Below the pieces are notes generated by a model. The model had not been told where the DNA came from and made no database searches. It was given only the letters and a program-made list of their open reading frames with translations. DNA of 64,000 nt from Patiriisocius_A hiemis (GTDB taxonomy: Bacteria; Bacteroidota; Bacteroidia; Flavobacteriales; Flavobacteriaceae), in assembly GCF_031846325.1 (NCBI RefSeq), contig NZ_JAVRHZ010000001.1:124001-188000 (forward strand). The letters run 5' to 3'. Below, one piece after another: positions 16,651 through 25,388 of the stretch; position 1 is the stretch's first letter, and each line of letters begins with the position of its first letter. A program made the position numbers and the translations under genes.

Positions 16651-18666
16651 ATGAAACTATACCAACAACTAGAAAACCAACTAAAGCAAGAAAATGAATT
16701 TATTACCGATGAAGGCGAACTTAAAAAATGGGTAGTCATAAATAAAGCTCAAAACTTTGATGAAAAGCTTATTTCTTTACTACTAGAAGATGCAGAGATA
16801 AAAGAAACATTTTTCCTAAGTTTAAAAGATGTACTCGTTTTTAACCAGAATAAGTTTGTTCAGTTTCTAGAACAGAAAAATTATCTCAACGATAGCTACA
16901 CTAAGTACCGTAACAAAGTAGGTTTAAACATTGATGGTAAGTTTTTGAAACAACGTAATGAGGTTTCACTAGTATGGCCCTTTAAAGATTGCGTTCTGGA
17001 AGGTGGTCAAAGTCGTGAGGAAGATAAACGAGAAGAAATTTTCTTTAACGAAATACTAGCACAGGACGAAATAACACAGCTATTAGAGCCAAAAGTATTA
17101 ACTAACGCAAAAACTTTTGACAAAGATGGTGAACACAATTTTACAGGGTTTACCAGAAATGCAGAGATTAACAAAAAACGAGGTTTACCAGAAGATACCA
17201 TTACAGATAACTTGATTATCAAAGGAAACAACTTATTAGCGTTGCACTCACTTAAAAAAGAGTTTGCAGGTAAAGTAAAACTTATCTACATCGACCCACC
17301 TTATAATACAGAAAATGATAGTTTTACTTATAACGATAGTTTCAACCACTCCACTTGGTTAACGTTTATGAAAAATAGGCTCGAAATTGCTAAACGATTA
17401 TTGAAAAAAGATGGTGTGATTTTTATTAGTTGTGATGATAATGAATATACTTATTTGAAATCTGTTTGTGATGAAGTATTTGGAATTGAACGATTTGAAA
17501 ATATTTTTCACGTTAAAGTACGACACGAAAATAGAATTCTAAGAAAAGATATAAGGTATCAAAAAGTTATTGAGCAGTTATTATCGTATGGTATGCCAAA
17601 TTATAAACCAAATAGAATTTTCGTAGAAGATAATTCAGAAAGGCATTACAGATTTACTGTAAAAATTAATGAAAATGCAAAACCTAAAATTGTAAAAATT
17701 GGGAAATATGACGTTGAAATTTATAATGTCAATGAGTATGAATTGCTTAATGAGGACAATGGTGATTTGAAAGAGTATAATATTCGTGGCTCTCTAATTA
17801 CTCAAAAAGGTTCAGCATCGGAGTATTACGAATTAAATCTAAGAGAAAGAAAAGAAGAAGATGGTTTAGGAGCGTTATATAGAGTTATTGGTATGGGGAC
17901 GAGAGGTGATGGACTTGGTTACAGATACATTCGTCAACCCTTTGATACTTCTGGAAGTAACGGGTTTTATTATCAAGGCAAACCAATTTCACTAAAAGAG
18001 GATGTAGGAAATCCATACCCTAATTACTACGATTTTGAGAAGGAATTTAACTTAGTAGCCAGTGAAGGTGGTGTTACTTTCAAAAACGGAAAAAAACCTG
18101 AATTATTTTTAAAAAAGATTATGGAAATAGGTAACATATATCCAGAAGATATTCTGTTAGATTTCCATATTGGTAGTGGTAGCTCAATGGCTACTGCTCA
18201 TAAGCTTGGTTTTCAATACATCGGTTGTGAACAAATGACAAGTCAAATAGATTTATCATTAGAAAGATTACAAAATGTGATTAATGGCGACACCACAGGT
18301 ATTTCTAAAGAGGAAGATGTGAATTGGAAAGGTGGAGGTTCGTTTAAATATCTCGAACTTAGAAGATATAATCAAATCTTCGTTGACCAAATTAAAGATT
18401 CTAATGACACCAAAGAGCTATTGACTATCTGGGAGCAAATGAAAGCAAAATCTTTCCTTAATTACAACGTAGATATTAAGAAGCAGGATACACATATTGA
18501 GGATTTTAAGAAGCTAGACCTCGAACAACAAAAAAAGCATCTGGTTCGCATATTAGACAAAAATCAATTGTATGTAAATCTATCATCACTTAATGATAAA
18601 GAGATGAATTGTACGGATGAGGATAAGAAAGTAACGCAAGATTTTTACAAAATAAACAAGGCTTAA
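16651..18666 (+). CDS. mod: Type III restriction-modification methyltransferase subunit
   Basis: Mod provides site recognition and adenine-N6 methylation for the Type III complex. The 671-residue protein has the beta-class order: catalytic DPPY at residues 215-218, a long target-recognition region at about 290-460, then the S-adenosylmethionine-binding DFHIGSGSS at 504-512. An N-terminal extension of about 190 residues precedes the DPPY domain, as is common in this type. A purine-rich AAGAAAGGA lies ahead of the ATG. The res gene starts three bases later. No simple repeat suggesting phase variation is visible. Confidence 0.93.
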   Translation: MKLYQQLENQLKQENEFITDEGELKKWVVINKAQNFDEKLISLLLEDAEIKETFFLSLKDVLVFNQNKFVQFLEQKNYLNDSYTKYRNKVGLNIDGKFLKQRNEVSLVWPFKDCVLEGGQSREEDKREEIFFNEILAQDEITQLLEPKVLTNAKTFDKDGEHNFTGFTRNAEINKKRGLPEDTITDNLIIKGNNLLALHSLKKEFAGKVKLIYIDPPYNTENDSFTYNDSFNHSTWLTFMKNRLEIAKRLLKKDGVIFISCDDNEYTYLKSVCDEVFGIERFENIFHVKVRHENRILRKDIRYQKVIEQLLSYGMPNYKPNRIFVEDNSERHYRFTVKINENAKPKIVKIGKYDVEIYNVNEYELLNEDNGDLKEYNIRGSLITQKGSASEYYELNLRERKEEDGLGALYRVIGMGTRGDGLGYRYIRQPFDTSGSNGFYYQGKPISLKEDVGNPYPNYYDFEKEFNLVASEGGVTFKNGKKPELFLKKIMEIGNIYPEDILLDFHIGSGSSMATAHKLGFQYIGCEQMTSQIDLSLERLQNVINGDTTGISKEEDVNWKGGGSFKYLELRRYNQIFVDQIKDSNDTKELLTIWEQMKAKSFLNYNVDIKKQDTHIEDFKKLDLEQQKKHLVRILDKNQLYVNLSSLNDKEMNCTDEDKKVTQDFYKINKA

Positions 18667-18668
18667 GA

Positions 18669-21209
18669 ATGGCGTACTTATATAAAATATTTGATAACCC
18701 TTTTGCACGCAAAGCATTAGAACAGGTTGCTTTACCTAGTTTTATTTCAGATAATTTAAAATTTGATGTTAGACCTTATCAAGTCGAAGCGTTTAAACGT
18801 TACATCTATTTAGATAAGGAAGACTTTGACGAAAAACCAGATAAGCCGTATCACCTAATGTACAATATGGCAACAGGAAGCGGTAAAACTTTGGTAATGG
18901 CAGGTTTAATGCTTTACTTATATGAAAAAGGATATCGCAATTTTCTGTTTTTTGTAAATAGTAACAATATTATCCAGAAAACGAAGGAGAACTTTTTAAA
19001 TCCATTTGCATCTAAGTACTTGTTCAAGGATAAAATTGTGGTTGATGGTAAAGAGGTACTAGTTAAGGAAGTAGATAATTTTGATGAAGCAGATGAGGTT
19101 AACATCAATATCAAATTTGTTTCCATACAAATGCTTACATCTGGACTATTGCTTAACGTGAGAGAAAATGGTTTAAGTTTTGAAGACTTTGAAGACCGTA
19201 AATTGGTGCTACTAGGTGATGAAGCACACCATAATAACGCTGATGTTTGGGGTGATTTGGTAGAGAAAATCCATAAGCTAAATTTTGAGAATATACTTTT
19301 AGAGTTTACAGCTACATTAGATTATGACAGTCAAGCCATAGCAGAAAAGTATCAGGATAAAGTAATATACAAATATGACCTTGCACAATTTAGGTTAGAT
19401 AAATATTCTAAAGAGATTAATCTTATTAGGTCGATGTACGATGAGCAGGAACGCATTATTCAAGCGTTAATACTCAATTTATATAGACAAGAACTAGCTA
19501 CATCAAGAGGTGTGAATCTAAAGCCTGTTATCCTTTTTAAAGCAAAACGTACCATTGCAGAATCAAAGGAAAATAAAGCGAAGTTTCATAAGTTGATAGA
19601 AGATTTTTCATCCAAAATGGTTGAAAATATAAGAGATACTTCAACTGTTGAGGTAGTGCAAAATGCGTTCACATTTTTTGCTGAAAATAATCTTACAGAT
19701 ACAGAAATTGCTAACCGTATCAAGTCTAATTTCAAAGAAGAAAACTGTTTAAGTGCTAATAATGATGCAGAAGCAGAACAAAATCAGATAAGATTAAATA
19801 CCCTAGAGGATATTAATAATCCAATTCGTGCCGTTTTTGCAGTCCAGAAGTTGAACGAAGGTTGGGATGTACTTAACTTGTTTGACATCGTAAGATTATA
19901 CGAAGGTCAAAACACAGGAGGTACAAATACAAGAGTTGGTAAAACAACACTTTCAGAAGCTCAACTTATCGGTAGAGGTGCGAGATACTATCCGTTCAAA
20001 CTTGAAGAAGGACACGAAAAATATAAACGAAAATTTGATGATGACCTTACAAATGATTTTAAGGTACTCGAAGAACTATACTACCACACCAAAGACGAAA
20101 GCCGATATATTTCAGAGATAAAAAAGGCATTACAGGAATCTGGTGCAATGGAAAATGATGAAAATTCGGTACAACTTCAACTAACGTTAAAACCAGAGTT
20201 TAAAGAAACAGATTTTTATAAGACAGGTAAGGTTATCTACAATAAAAGACTAGAAAAGAGCTACGATAATATAAAGTCCTTCGCAGATTTAGGAGTTTCA
20301 AAACGTAATATACCGTTTACCTTATCATCTGGTATTGGAAGCAAGAGTGATGCTTTCGCAAAAGAGGAAAAGGAAATAAAGAAAGATAAGATTACAGCTA
20401 AAGACATAAAAGTTTCGGAGATACCAAAGCATATCATAAAATATGCTTTAACACAGAATCCATTTTACTACTTTGACAGTTTAGAACGATTTTTCCCAAA
20501 TGTAAAATCTATGTCAAATTTTATAGATAGTAAGGAATATTTGGGAAGTTTGGAGATTGTGGTTTCTGGAATACAAAGCAGATTAGACAACATTACAAAT
20601 GAAGATTATCTTTCGGCTATCCAGAAGTTATTACAAACCATTGAGATTGAGATAAAGTCTAATCTTACGGAGTATGAAGGTTCAGAATACATTAACGACT
20701 ACGTTCACAAGGTTTTTAAGGATAAAGAAATTAGGACTTATAAAGATAATCCCCGAGCCGATGGTCAATTTGATGTAGTAAGTGAGCCTAGTTGGTATGT
20801 GTATAATGCAAACTACGGCACAAGTGAAGAAAAAGAATTTGTGAAGATGTTTGCTAGACGTTTTGAGCATCTGGAAAAACAGTTTAAGGACATTTACCTA
20901 ATACGTAATGAAAGAGAAATCAAAATTATTGATAAACAAGGTCGAGCGTTTGAGCCAGACTTTGTGCTGTTCTGTAAACAAAAAACAGGTGAAGAACTGA
21001 CCTATCAAATTTTTATTGAACCAAAAGGGAAACACCTTAAAGCTCACGACAAATGGAAGGAAGACTTTTTACAAAAGATAAGAGAAAGTAAAACCACCAT
21101 CACCCTAAATTCTGACAAATACTTAATTACTGGTGTACCATTTTATAACAACGAGAGCGAAAACGAATTTAAAAAGACGTTGGAAGAAACGTTGGATATA
21201 GATTCGTAA
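18669..21209 (+). CDS. res: Type III restriction enzyme Res subunit
   Basis: Res is the ATP-dependent translocase and nuclease. The 846 residues hold a superfamily 2 helicase with Walker A ATGSGKT (68-74), DEAH box at 184-187 and a motif VI-like LIGRGARYYPF. The C-terminal nuclease is of the PD-(D/E)xK type: FEPDFVLF with Asp764 and IFIEPKGK with Glu785 and Lys787. Both halves seem intact, so with mod three bases upstream the system is probably functional. A hairpin terminator follows. Confidence 0.93.
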   Translation: MAYLYKIFDNPFARKALEQVALPSFISDNLKFDVRPYQVEAFKRYIYLDKEDFDEKPDKPYHLMYNMATGSGKTLVMAGLMLYLYEKGYRNFLFFVNSNNIIQKTKENFLNPFASKYLFKDKIVVDGKEVLVKEVDNFDEADEVNINIKFVSIQMLTSGLLLNVRENGLSFEDFEDRKLVLLGDEAHHNNADVWGDLVEKIHKLNFENILLEFTATLDYDSQAIAEKYQDKVIYKYDLAQFRLDKYSKEINLIRSMYDEQERIIQALILNLYRQELATSRGVNLKPVILFKAKRTIAESKENKAKFHKLIEDFSSKMVENIRDTSTVEVVQNAFTFFAENNLTDTEIANRIKSNFKEENCLSANNDAEAEQNQIRLNTLEDINNPIRAVFAVQKLNEGWDVLNLFDIVRLYEGQNTGGTNTRVGKTTLSEAQLIGRGARYYPFKLEEGHEKYKRKFDDDLTNDFKVLEELYYHTKDESRYISEIKKALQESGAMENDENSVQLQLTLKPEFKETDFYKTGKVIYNKRLEKSYDNIKSFADLGVSKRNIPFTLSSGIGSKSDAFAKEEKEIKKDKITAKDIKVSEIPKHIIKYALTQNPFYYFDSLERFFPNVKSMSNFIDSKEYLGSLEIVVSGIQSRLDNITNEDYLSAIQKLLQTIEIEIKSNLTEYEGSEYINDYVHKVFKDKEIRTYKDNPRADGQFDVVSEPSWYVYNANYGTSEEKEFVKMFARRFEHLEKQFKDIYLIRNEREIKIIDKQGRAFEPDFVLFCKQKTGEELTYQIFIEPKGKHLKAHDKWKEDFLQKIRESKTTITLNSDKYLITGVPFYNNESENEFKKTLEETLDIDS

Positions 21210-21234
21210 CCCAACATCATATAATGTAGAGTAT

Positions 21235-21271
21235 AAAAGTTTCACTATTATTAGAAGTGAAACTTTTTATT
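21235..21271 (+). terminator. Terminator behind the Type III R-M genes
   Basis: AAAAGTTTCACT (21235-21246) pairs with AGTGAAACTTTT (21256-21267), with a T-rich tail. The same AGTTTCACT word recurs in an inverted repeat 90 bases downstream. Confidence 0.75.
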
Positions 21272-21332
21272 TTATACTAAGTATTGATTACCAGTTACTT
21301 ATGTGTTTTTTAATGTTCGCTACTATTATTTA

Positions 21333-21368
21333 GTTTCACTTTTGATTAAAATCATATAAAAGTGAAAC
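21333..21368. repeat. Inverted repeat ahead of the small recombinase gene
   Basis: GTTTCACTTTT (21333-21343) and AAAAGTGAAAC (21358-21368) are a perfect 11-base inverted repeat with a 14-base centre. The right arm overlaps the expected -33 region of the promoter at 21379, so it may be an operator, or a recombination site of the neighbouring recombinase. Confidence 0.6.
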
Positions 21369-21378
21369 AAATATTTAT

Positions 21379-21386
21379 TATCTTTG
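21379..21386 (+). promoter_or_regulatory. Promoter -7 element of the small recombinase gene
   Basis: TATCTTTG fits TAnnTTTG and lies 20 bases before the ATG at 21407. Confidence 0.55.
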
Positions 21387-21406
21387 AATAGTAAATTTTT
21401 AGAGAT

Positions 21407-21970
21407 ATGAGTATTAAAGGTTCTGTTACAACAAGTGATTATTTGAATTTTGATTCTACGCTTAATAAAGCGTTGAAACTTATTAAGAATGACAAAAATT
21501 ACAAATTAGGATTTCTGGTAGTACTTGGGATAAATTCTGGATTACGTATATCTGACATCCTATCGTTGAAGTTTAGTGATTTGGAAGGTGATTCAATTAC
21601 CTTACTAGAGAAAAAGACTAATAAAAAACGTATTATCAGAATTAACGATAATATCAAAGATGCGTTTGAGCTTTTAAAGACCAGAACAGAAAACCACGAA
21701 GGATATATTTTTACTTCAAACCAAAATACCGTTTACAGCAGACAATATGTAAACCGTAAACTCAAAGATTACTTTGGTACTAAAAAACTTTCAGTATCAT
21801 CACACTCGCTAAGAAAGACTTTTGGTCGTCAAGTTTACCTAAACAACAATGAGACTGACAAAGCATTACTTTACTTGTCTGACTTATTTAACCATTCTTC
21901 ACCTGCCATTACAAAGAGGTACTTAGGTATCAGACAAGAAGAACTAGACGATATTTATATGAGTCTTTAA
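21407..21970 (+). CDS. Single-domain tyrosine recombinase
   Basis: The 187-residue protein is nearly all catalytic domain, with no room for an arm-binding or a full core-binding domain. The catalytic set is complete: Arg47 (NSGLRISD), His133 and Arg136 (HSLRKTFG), His163 (FNHSSPAI) and Tyr172 (KRYLG). It may resolve or invert a local site, or help excise the element, and the AGTGAAAC inverted repeats just upstream are candidate sites. It is not closely like the integrase at the left end, which lacks the first Arg. Confidence 0.88.
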   Translation: MSIKGSVTTSDYLNFDSTLNKALKLIKNDKNYKLGFLVVLGINSGLRISDILSLKFSDLEGDSITLLEKKTNKKRIIRINDNIKDAFELLKTRTENHEGYIFTSNQNTVYSRQYVNRKLKDYFGTKKLSVSSHSLRKTFGRQVYLNNNETDKALLYLSDLFNHSSPAITKRYLGIRQEELDDIYMSL

Positions 21971-21972
21971 AT

Positions 21973-22022
21973 CCAAAGCTGTGAACTGAACACGGTTTAT
22001 TATATCCAGTTCAAGGCTTTGG
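21973..22022. repeat. Nested inverted repeat after the small recombinase gene
   Basis: CCAAAGC (21973-21979) with GCTTTGG (22016-22022), and inside it AACTG (21984-21988) with CAGTT (22007-22011). It lies between convergent genes and may act as a terminator, though no T-run follows. Confidence 0.45.
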
Positions 22023-22035
22023 CTTCCATTTTATC

Positions 22036-22245
22036 CTATTCCCTACCCACGTAATAATTAGCTTGCTCTTCCGCTAGAAACAACTCATGTAGCCTATTCT
22101 CACGTTCTAACAATAACAGTTCTGCTCTCAAAGAATCGTAACTATAATCAGCATTTTCTTCATATTGAATTCTGATGTAATTAATTAATAATTCTCTAGT
22201 TAAAGGTGTTATACCTAAATCCATTAACTCTAAATTTTCATTCAT
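22036..22245 (-). CDS. Unknown 69-residue protein
   Basis: A small acidic protein (MNENLELMDLGITPLTRELL at the start) that looks helical throughout, with no motif I recognise. It is worth keeping because its upstream region carries the same operator repeat and TTTG element, at the same spacing, as the integrase and HTH promoters. It is therefore probably expressed together with them and could be a regulator or a directionality factor. Confidence 0.6.
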   Translation of the reverse strand: MNENLELMDLGITPLTRELLINYIRIQYEENADYSYDSLRAELLLLERENRLHELFLAEEQANYYVGRE

Positions 22246-22293
22246 AATATTAAATTTTATTAGTTATTATGATACAAAGGTTTCGTTTTTATC

Positions 22294-22326
22294 TAGGTAT
22301 AGATAGGGATTCCCTAGCATTCCCTA
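22294..22326 (-). promoter_or_regulatory. Operator-like repeat, copy 3 (promoter of the 69-residue protein)
   Basis: On the minus strand: TAGGGAAT (22326-22319), TAGGGAATCCCTA (22316-22304) and ATACCTA (22300-22294), then TTTG at 22278-22275. The 16-base offset equals that of copies 1 and 2. Confidence 0.7.
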
Positions 22327-22387
22327 AAACTTTGGGAGTATTGGATTTAAAATGTAACTTGCGGAGTATAATAGTGAATCTAGGTAA

Positions 22388-22406
22388 AGTTACCCTATAG
22401 GTTACC
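22388..22406 (+). repeat. Probable integrase arm sites, right end of element A
   Basis: GTTACCC at 22388-22394 and 22400-22406, 12 bases apart, as at the left end. They lie 62-80 bases before att copy 2. Confidence 0.65.
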
Positions 22407-22467
22407 CTGTAAAACTGAACCTTTGTAAAGTACCGTAAACAATACGTTTAAAGATATAGGGGAAGAA

Positions 22468-22480
22468 CCTCTTTCTCCGC
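22468..22480 (+). repeat. att copy 2, junction of elements A and B
   Basis: CCTCTTTCTCCGC, identical to the tRNA-Ser 3' end. The match stops upstream of it, so only the att core was copied here. Confidence 0.85.
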
Positions 22481-22482
22481 AA

Positions 22483-22522
22483 AAAACCCTATAAGCTTAA
22501 TGTTTATAGGGTTTTGTTTTTT
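22483..22522 (+). terminator. Terminator at the left end of element B
   Basis: AAAACCCTATAA (22483-22494) pairs with TTATAGGGTTTT (22504-22515), followed by T-runs. Its loop TTAATG-like centre and stem resemble the hairpin at 11826-11858. Confidence 0.8.
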
Positions 22523-22523
22523 T

Positions 22524-22542
22524 AGTTGACAGAATAGTTGAC
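22524..22542 (+). repeat. Direct repeats, left end of element B
   Basis: AGTTGAC at 22524-22530 and 22536-22542, 12 bases apart. The right end has AGGTGACC with the same spacing. They are candidate arm-type integrase sites. Confidence 0.5.
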
Positions 22543-22563
22543 AATTCAACTGTTTTTAACTAC

Positions 22564-23469
22564 TTAAATTGCTTGTTTTATTAAGCTCATAATGTATTCT
22601 ATATTTTTGGTGTCTTTAACTGAAACCTCATAATCACCATTCCCCCAATGACCAGTTTTTGACACATCACGCATTAATCCTTTAGGATCGTCTAAAAGAC
22701 CTTTAGATAAATTAATGAAGATTTTTAAACCTTTTTTAAGTGTAACTATATCAGCAATATTTTTACCTTTTTTAAATGCTATGTAATGTTTTTTTGGATC
22801 AATTTCTATATCGTCAGCAAGGGACAAAATACTATCTTTAAATTGTTCATATAGCTCTCTTGTACTATCAGGGTATGGATCTAAATGGAAATCTTCTGTA
22901 TATACTTTTATTTCTTTTGTAACTGATTCTAATTGTGAATTTGAAGATGTAATAGGTTTTATACTTTCCGCAGATTTACTTTTCTTAACAGGATTAATAC
23001 TTATTAAGTTGTTTTCGTATTTTTTTACTTCCCATAATTCAATAGCAATATCTTTAAAGTTAGTGGCAGTTTTTTGATTTTCAGTAAAACTTGATGAAAC
23101 AAAAATTACTCTTGTTTGACTCCAATCTAAATCTGTACGCTTTAGGGTTGATTTTAAAGTTTCATTATATTCAACTATAAAATCTGCTTTATTTTCAAGC
23201 ATTAAACTTAAATAGGTAAAACCTTGATCTACAACACTAATGTTTTTACTTCTCTTATATTCAATAATTATAAAAGCTTTAGATTGTGGATCATAAGCTA
23301 ATGTATCTATTCTTTTATTTTTTATAGTAAATTCCGATTTAACTAAAACTAAACTTAATAACTCTTTTAAATTCTGTTCAAAAACATTTTGAATATCACG
23401 TTCAAGTCTAAAAGGGGTTTCCTTTATATGCTTAATAGCATTATTTTTATCTAAACTATATATATTCAT
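22564..23469 (-). CDS. PD-(D/E)xK-like nuclease with DUF5655 domain
   Basis: The 301-residue protein has an N-terminal nuclease-like domain (residues of about 15-150): KRIDTLAYDP supplies the Asp, and FIIIEYKRSK the Glu-x-Lys pair. The C-terminal part, about 195-301, matches DUF5655 (KKHYIAFKKGKNIADIV, KGLKIFINLSKG, GHWGNGDYEVSV), a domain often found with restriction genes. It is the last gene of the leftward defence operon and overlaps the DpnA-type methylase gene by one base. It may cut modified or unmodified foreign DNA, but the substrate is unknown. Confidence 0.8.
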   Translation of the reverse strand: MNIYSLDKNNAIKHIKETPFRLERDIQNVFEQNLKELLSLVLVKSEFTIKNKRIDTLAYDPQSKAFIIIEYKRSKNISVVDQGFTYLSLMLENKADFIVEYNETLKSTLKRTDLDWSQTRVIFVSSSFTENQKTATNFKDIAIELWEVKKYENNLISINPVKKSKSAESIKPITSSNSQLESVTKEIKVYTEDFHLDPYPDSTRELYEQFKDSILSLADDIEIDPKKHYIAFKKGKNIADIVTLKKGLKIFINLSKGLLDDPKGLMRDVSKTGHWGNGDYEVSVKDTKNIEYIMSLIKQAI

Positions 23470-24320
23470 TATGTTTTTTGTTTTTCTATAATTTCAAATA
23501 ATTTGTGCTTTTCACTAAATCCTCTAATTTTACTGCAATACTGTTTTAAATTATCGATTTGGTCAAGTTCTTTTTTTCGTTCAATACCTAAATTTAAGAA
23601 TTTATTTAATGTGTCTATACCAATAAATTTTCTACTTAAGAGATTTGCAGCTATACCAGTTGTGCTACTACCTGTAAATGGGTCTAATATCAAAGCATCT
23701 GGTTTTGTAGATGCTAATATTATTCTTGTTAGTACTGATAAGGGTTTTTGGGTAGGATGTTTTCCAAATTTTTTCTCCCAAGGTGCTATTGCAGGTAAAG
23801 TCCAAACATCCTTCATTTGCTTGCCATCGTTAATTTCTTTCATTAAATTATAATTGAAATAATGAGCTTTTTTTTCTTGTTTTCTTGCCCATATTATGAC
23901 TTCTGTAGAATGTGTAAAATAGCGACAAGCTAAATGAGGAGGTGGATTTGTTTTTTGCCAAGTAACGGCATTTAATATTTTAAAATCTAAATCAGTTAGA
24001 ATTTCGGCAATATTGAATATATTATGAAATGAACCACTAATCCACAGAGAAGCATCATTTTTCATTACATTTCTTACTTCACTTAACCATTTACGGTTAA
24101 AATTGCGCATAATTCTTTTTGTTGTGGTTCTATCCCATTTTCCTTTATCAACTTTCACAATTTTACCACTTTGAATTGTATCACCTCCATTTGATAAAAA
24201 ATAAGGTGGGTCTGCAAAAACCAAATCAAATTGCTTGTCTAATTTTGGAATAACTTTACGACAATCACCTTTTATAAGTTTGAAATTTTCATCTTTTGAT
24301 ATATGATAGTATTGATTCAT
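23469..24320 (-). CDS. Adenine DNA methyltransferase, DpnA-like
   Basis: The 283-residue enzyme has a beta-class order: VFADPPYFLSNGG with the catalytic DPPY at residues 37-40, and a later AdoMet site LDPFTGSSTTGIAA at about 217-230. HPTQKP and the DPPYFLSNGG signature are typical of the second methylase of DpnII-type systems (DpnA), which can methylate GATC also in single strands and so protect incoming DNA. The operon supports this: a Dam-type methylase and a DpnII-like nuclease lie upstream in the same transcript, split from this gene by five inserted genes. Confidence 0.85.
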   Translation of the reverse strand: MNQYYHISKDENFKLIKGDCRKVIPKLDKQFDLVFADPPYFLSNGGDTIQSGKIVKVDKGKWDRTTTKRIMRNFNRKWLSEVRNVMKNDASLWISGSFHNIFNIAEILTDLDFKILNAVTWQKTNPPPHLACRYFTHSTEVIIWARKQEKKAHYFNYNLMKEINDGKQMKDVWTLPAIAPWEKKFGKHPTQKPLSVLTRIILASTKPDALILDPFTGSSTTGIAANLLSRKFIGIDTLNKFLNLGIERKKELDQIDNLKQYCSKIRGFSEKHKLFEIIEKQKT

Positions 24321-24325
24321 TAATA

Positions 24326-24814
24326 TTAAAATCCTTTAGGTTTCATTACAGCATCTAACTCACGCCATTTTTTACCTTTACTGAAATTAGCTGCAATACT
24401 TGGAGATAAGTTTTCAATTAAAACTTGGTGCATCCCTAATCTTTTAACACGCTTTTTAAGTATAGCAAATTGTTTGTTTTCTTCTGCTATCATACCAGCA
24501 TATAAAACTGTTAACCATTGTTCTATGATAATTTGATGTTGTTCTTGATATGTAATAACAATTTTATTAATTTGATTTATAACATTAGCATCAATGCTTT
24601 TTGTTGTTAAATTATATATCGTAACAAAATCATCATAAACTTTGTTGCCTATATAATGAGCAGATAATGTTTTTAAATCTGTAAAATAATCTATATCAAA
24701 AGGTGCTTTTCTACTTCCATTTTCTTCAACTACATATACACACCAATCATCAAATTTACCTGCATCAAAAACTACTTTCCTATTGTTTTTTAAACCTTTT
24801 ATTAATCTTGCCAT
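24326..24814 (-). CDS. Conserved 162-residue protein in the R-M operon
   Basis: A soluble protein with notable conserved-looking stretches: VVFDAGKFDDWCVYVVEENG near the N-terminus, then LYAGMIAEENKQFAILKKR and FSKGKKWRELDAVMK towards the C-terminus. I recall similar proteins (perhaps DUF7004) beside methylases in Bacteroidota, but I cannot name a function. Three and five bases separate it from its neighbours, so it is cotranscribed with the DpnA-type methylase and the 176-residue gene. Confidence 0.72.
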   Translation of the reverse strand: MARLIKGLKNNRKVVFDAGKFDDWCVYVVEENGSRKAPFDIDYFTDLKTLSAHYIGNKVYDDFVTIYNLTTKSIDANVINQINKIVITYQEQHQIIIEQWLTVLYAGMIAEENKQFAILKKRVKRLGMHQVLIENLSPSIAANFSKGKKWRELDAVMKPKGF

Positions 24815-24817
24815 AAA

Positions 24818-25348
24818 TTAAATATTTTGAATTGTTGAATGAAACATACCTCTACCTTGACCAGACCAATAAGTAATATCCTGCTCAATTAAAAACCACC
24901 TAATAGTTTTTAGTAATATTTCATAAGAATGACCATTTAGAACTGGTAAATTTTGAATGTACTGAATAGCAATATTATAAGTTTCACAATTATATATACT
25001 ATTAATAGAATTAAGTAGAGAAGTCCATTCTGCTTGATTTAATAACTGTTTTTTTATTGTTAAATCATTTAAAATATAATTATGATCTGGTGGTCTATCA
25101 TTACCATTATTCCATAAATGTGTATTTTCAATATATATAACAAAATCACACCCTTTATTTAGCCTTCCTGGTCTTTCTAAATAAATTCTATTACCATTTG
25201 CTAATGTTTCAACGAAATACCTGTATTTAGAACCTGAAGCCTCTTGAATCCAATTATTTAATAAAAAGTTACGAATGTCACTTTTGTTATTGAATTGTTC
25301 TATGTTATTTAAAATTATTGAAATTGAGTTGTCAGGTCTTATTGCCAT
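24818..25348 (-). CDS. Unknown 176-residue protein in the R-M operon
   Basis: The product is soluble and rich in aromatic residues. Distinct stretches are NGNRIYLERPGRLNKGCDF, FVIYIENTHLW and, at the end, TIRWFLIEQDITYWSGQGRG. The family is not known to me. It lies between the RES gene (40 bases upstream) and the 162-residue gene (3 bases downstream); the last two probably act as a pair with the methylase behind them. Confidence 0.68.
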   Translation of the reverse strand: MAIRPDNSISIILNNIEQFNNKSDIRNFLLNNWIQEASGSKYRYFVETLANGNRIYLERPGRLNKGCDFVIYIENTHLWNNGNDRPPDHNYILNDLTIKKQLLNQAEWTSLLNSINSIYNCETYNIAIQYIQNLPVLNGHSYEILLKTIRWFLIEQDITYWSGQGRGMFHSTIQNI

Positions 25349-25388
25349 TTTAAGCGCATTGTATTTTAAATTTTGATTAACATTAAAT

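Larger units (their letters stand above)
11794..22480. mobile_element. Element A: integrative element in tRNA-Ser with a Type III R-M system
   Basis: The element is bounded by att copies 1 and 2. Its cargo, in order, is a tyrosine integrase, an unknown protein, an HTH protein, a polymerase-like protein, a small HTH protein, mod and res of a Type III system, a single-domain recombinase and a small protein. Probable arm-type repeats occur 113-131 bases inside the left end and 62-80 bases inside the right end. No relaxase or conjugation gene is present, so it cannot transfer itself by any visible route. Confidence 0.85.

Noticed and set aside
16651..18666. Simple-sequence repeats for phase variation of mod
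   Set aside because: No run of short tandem repeats long enough to slip is visible in the mod gene or its promoter.
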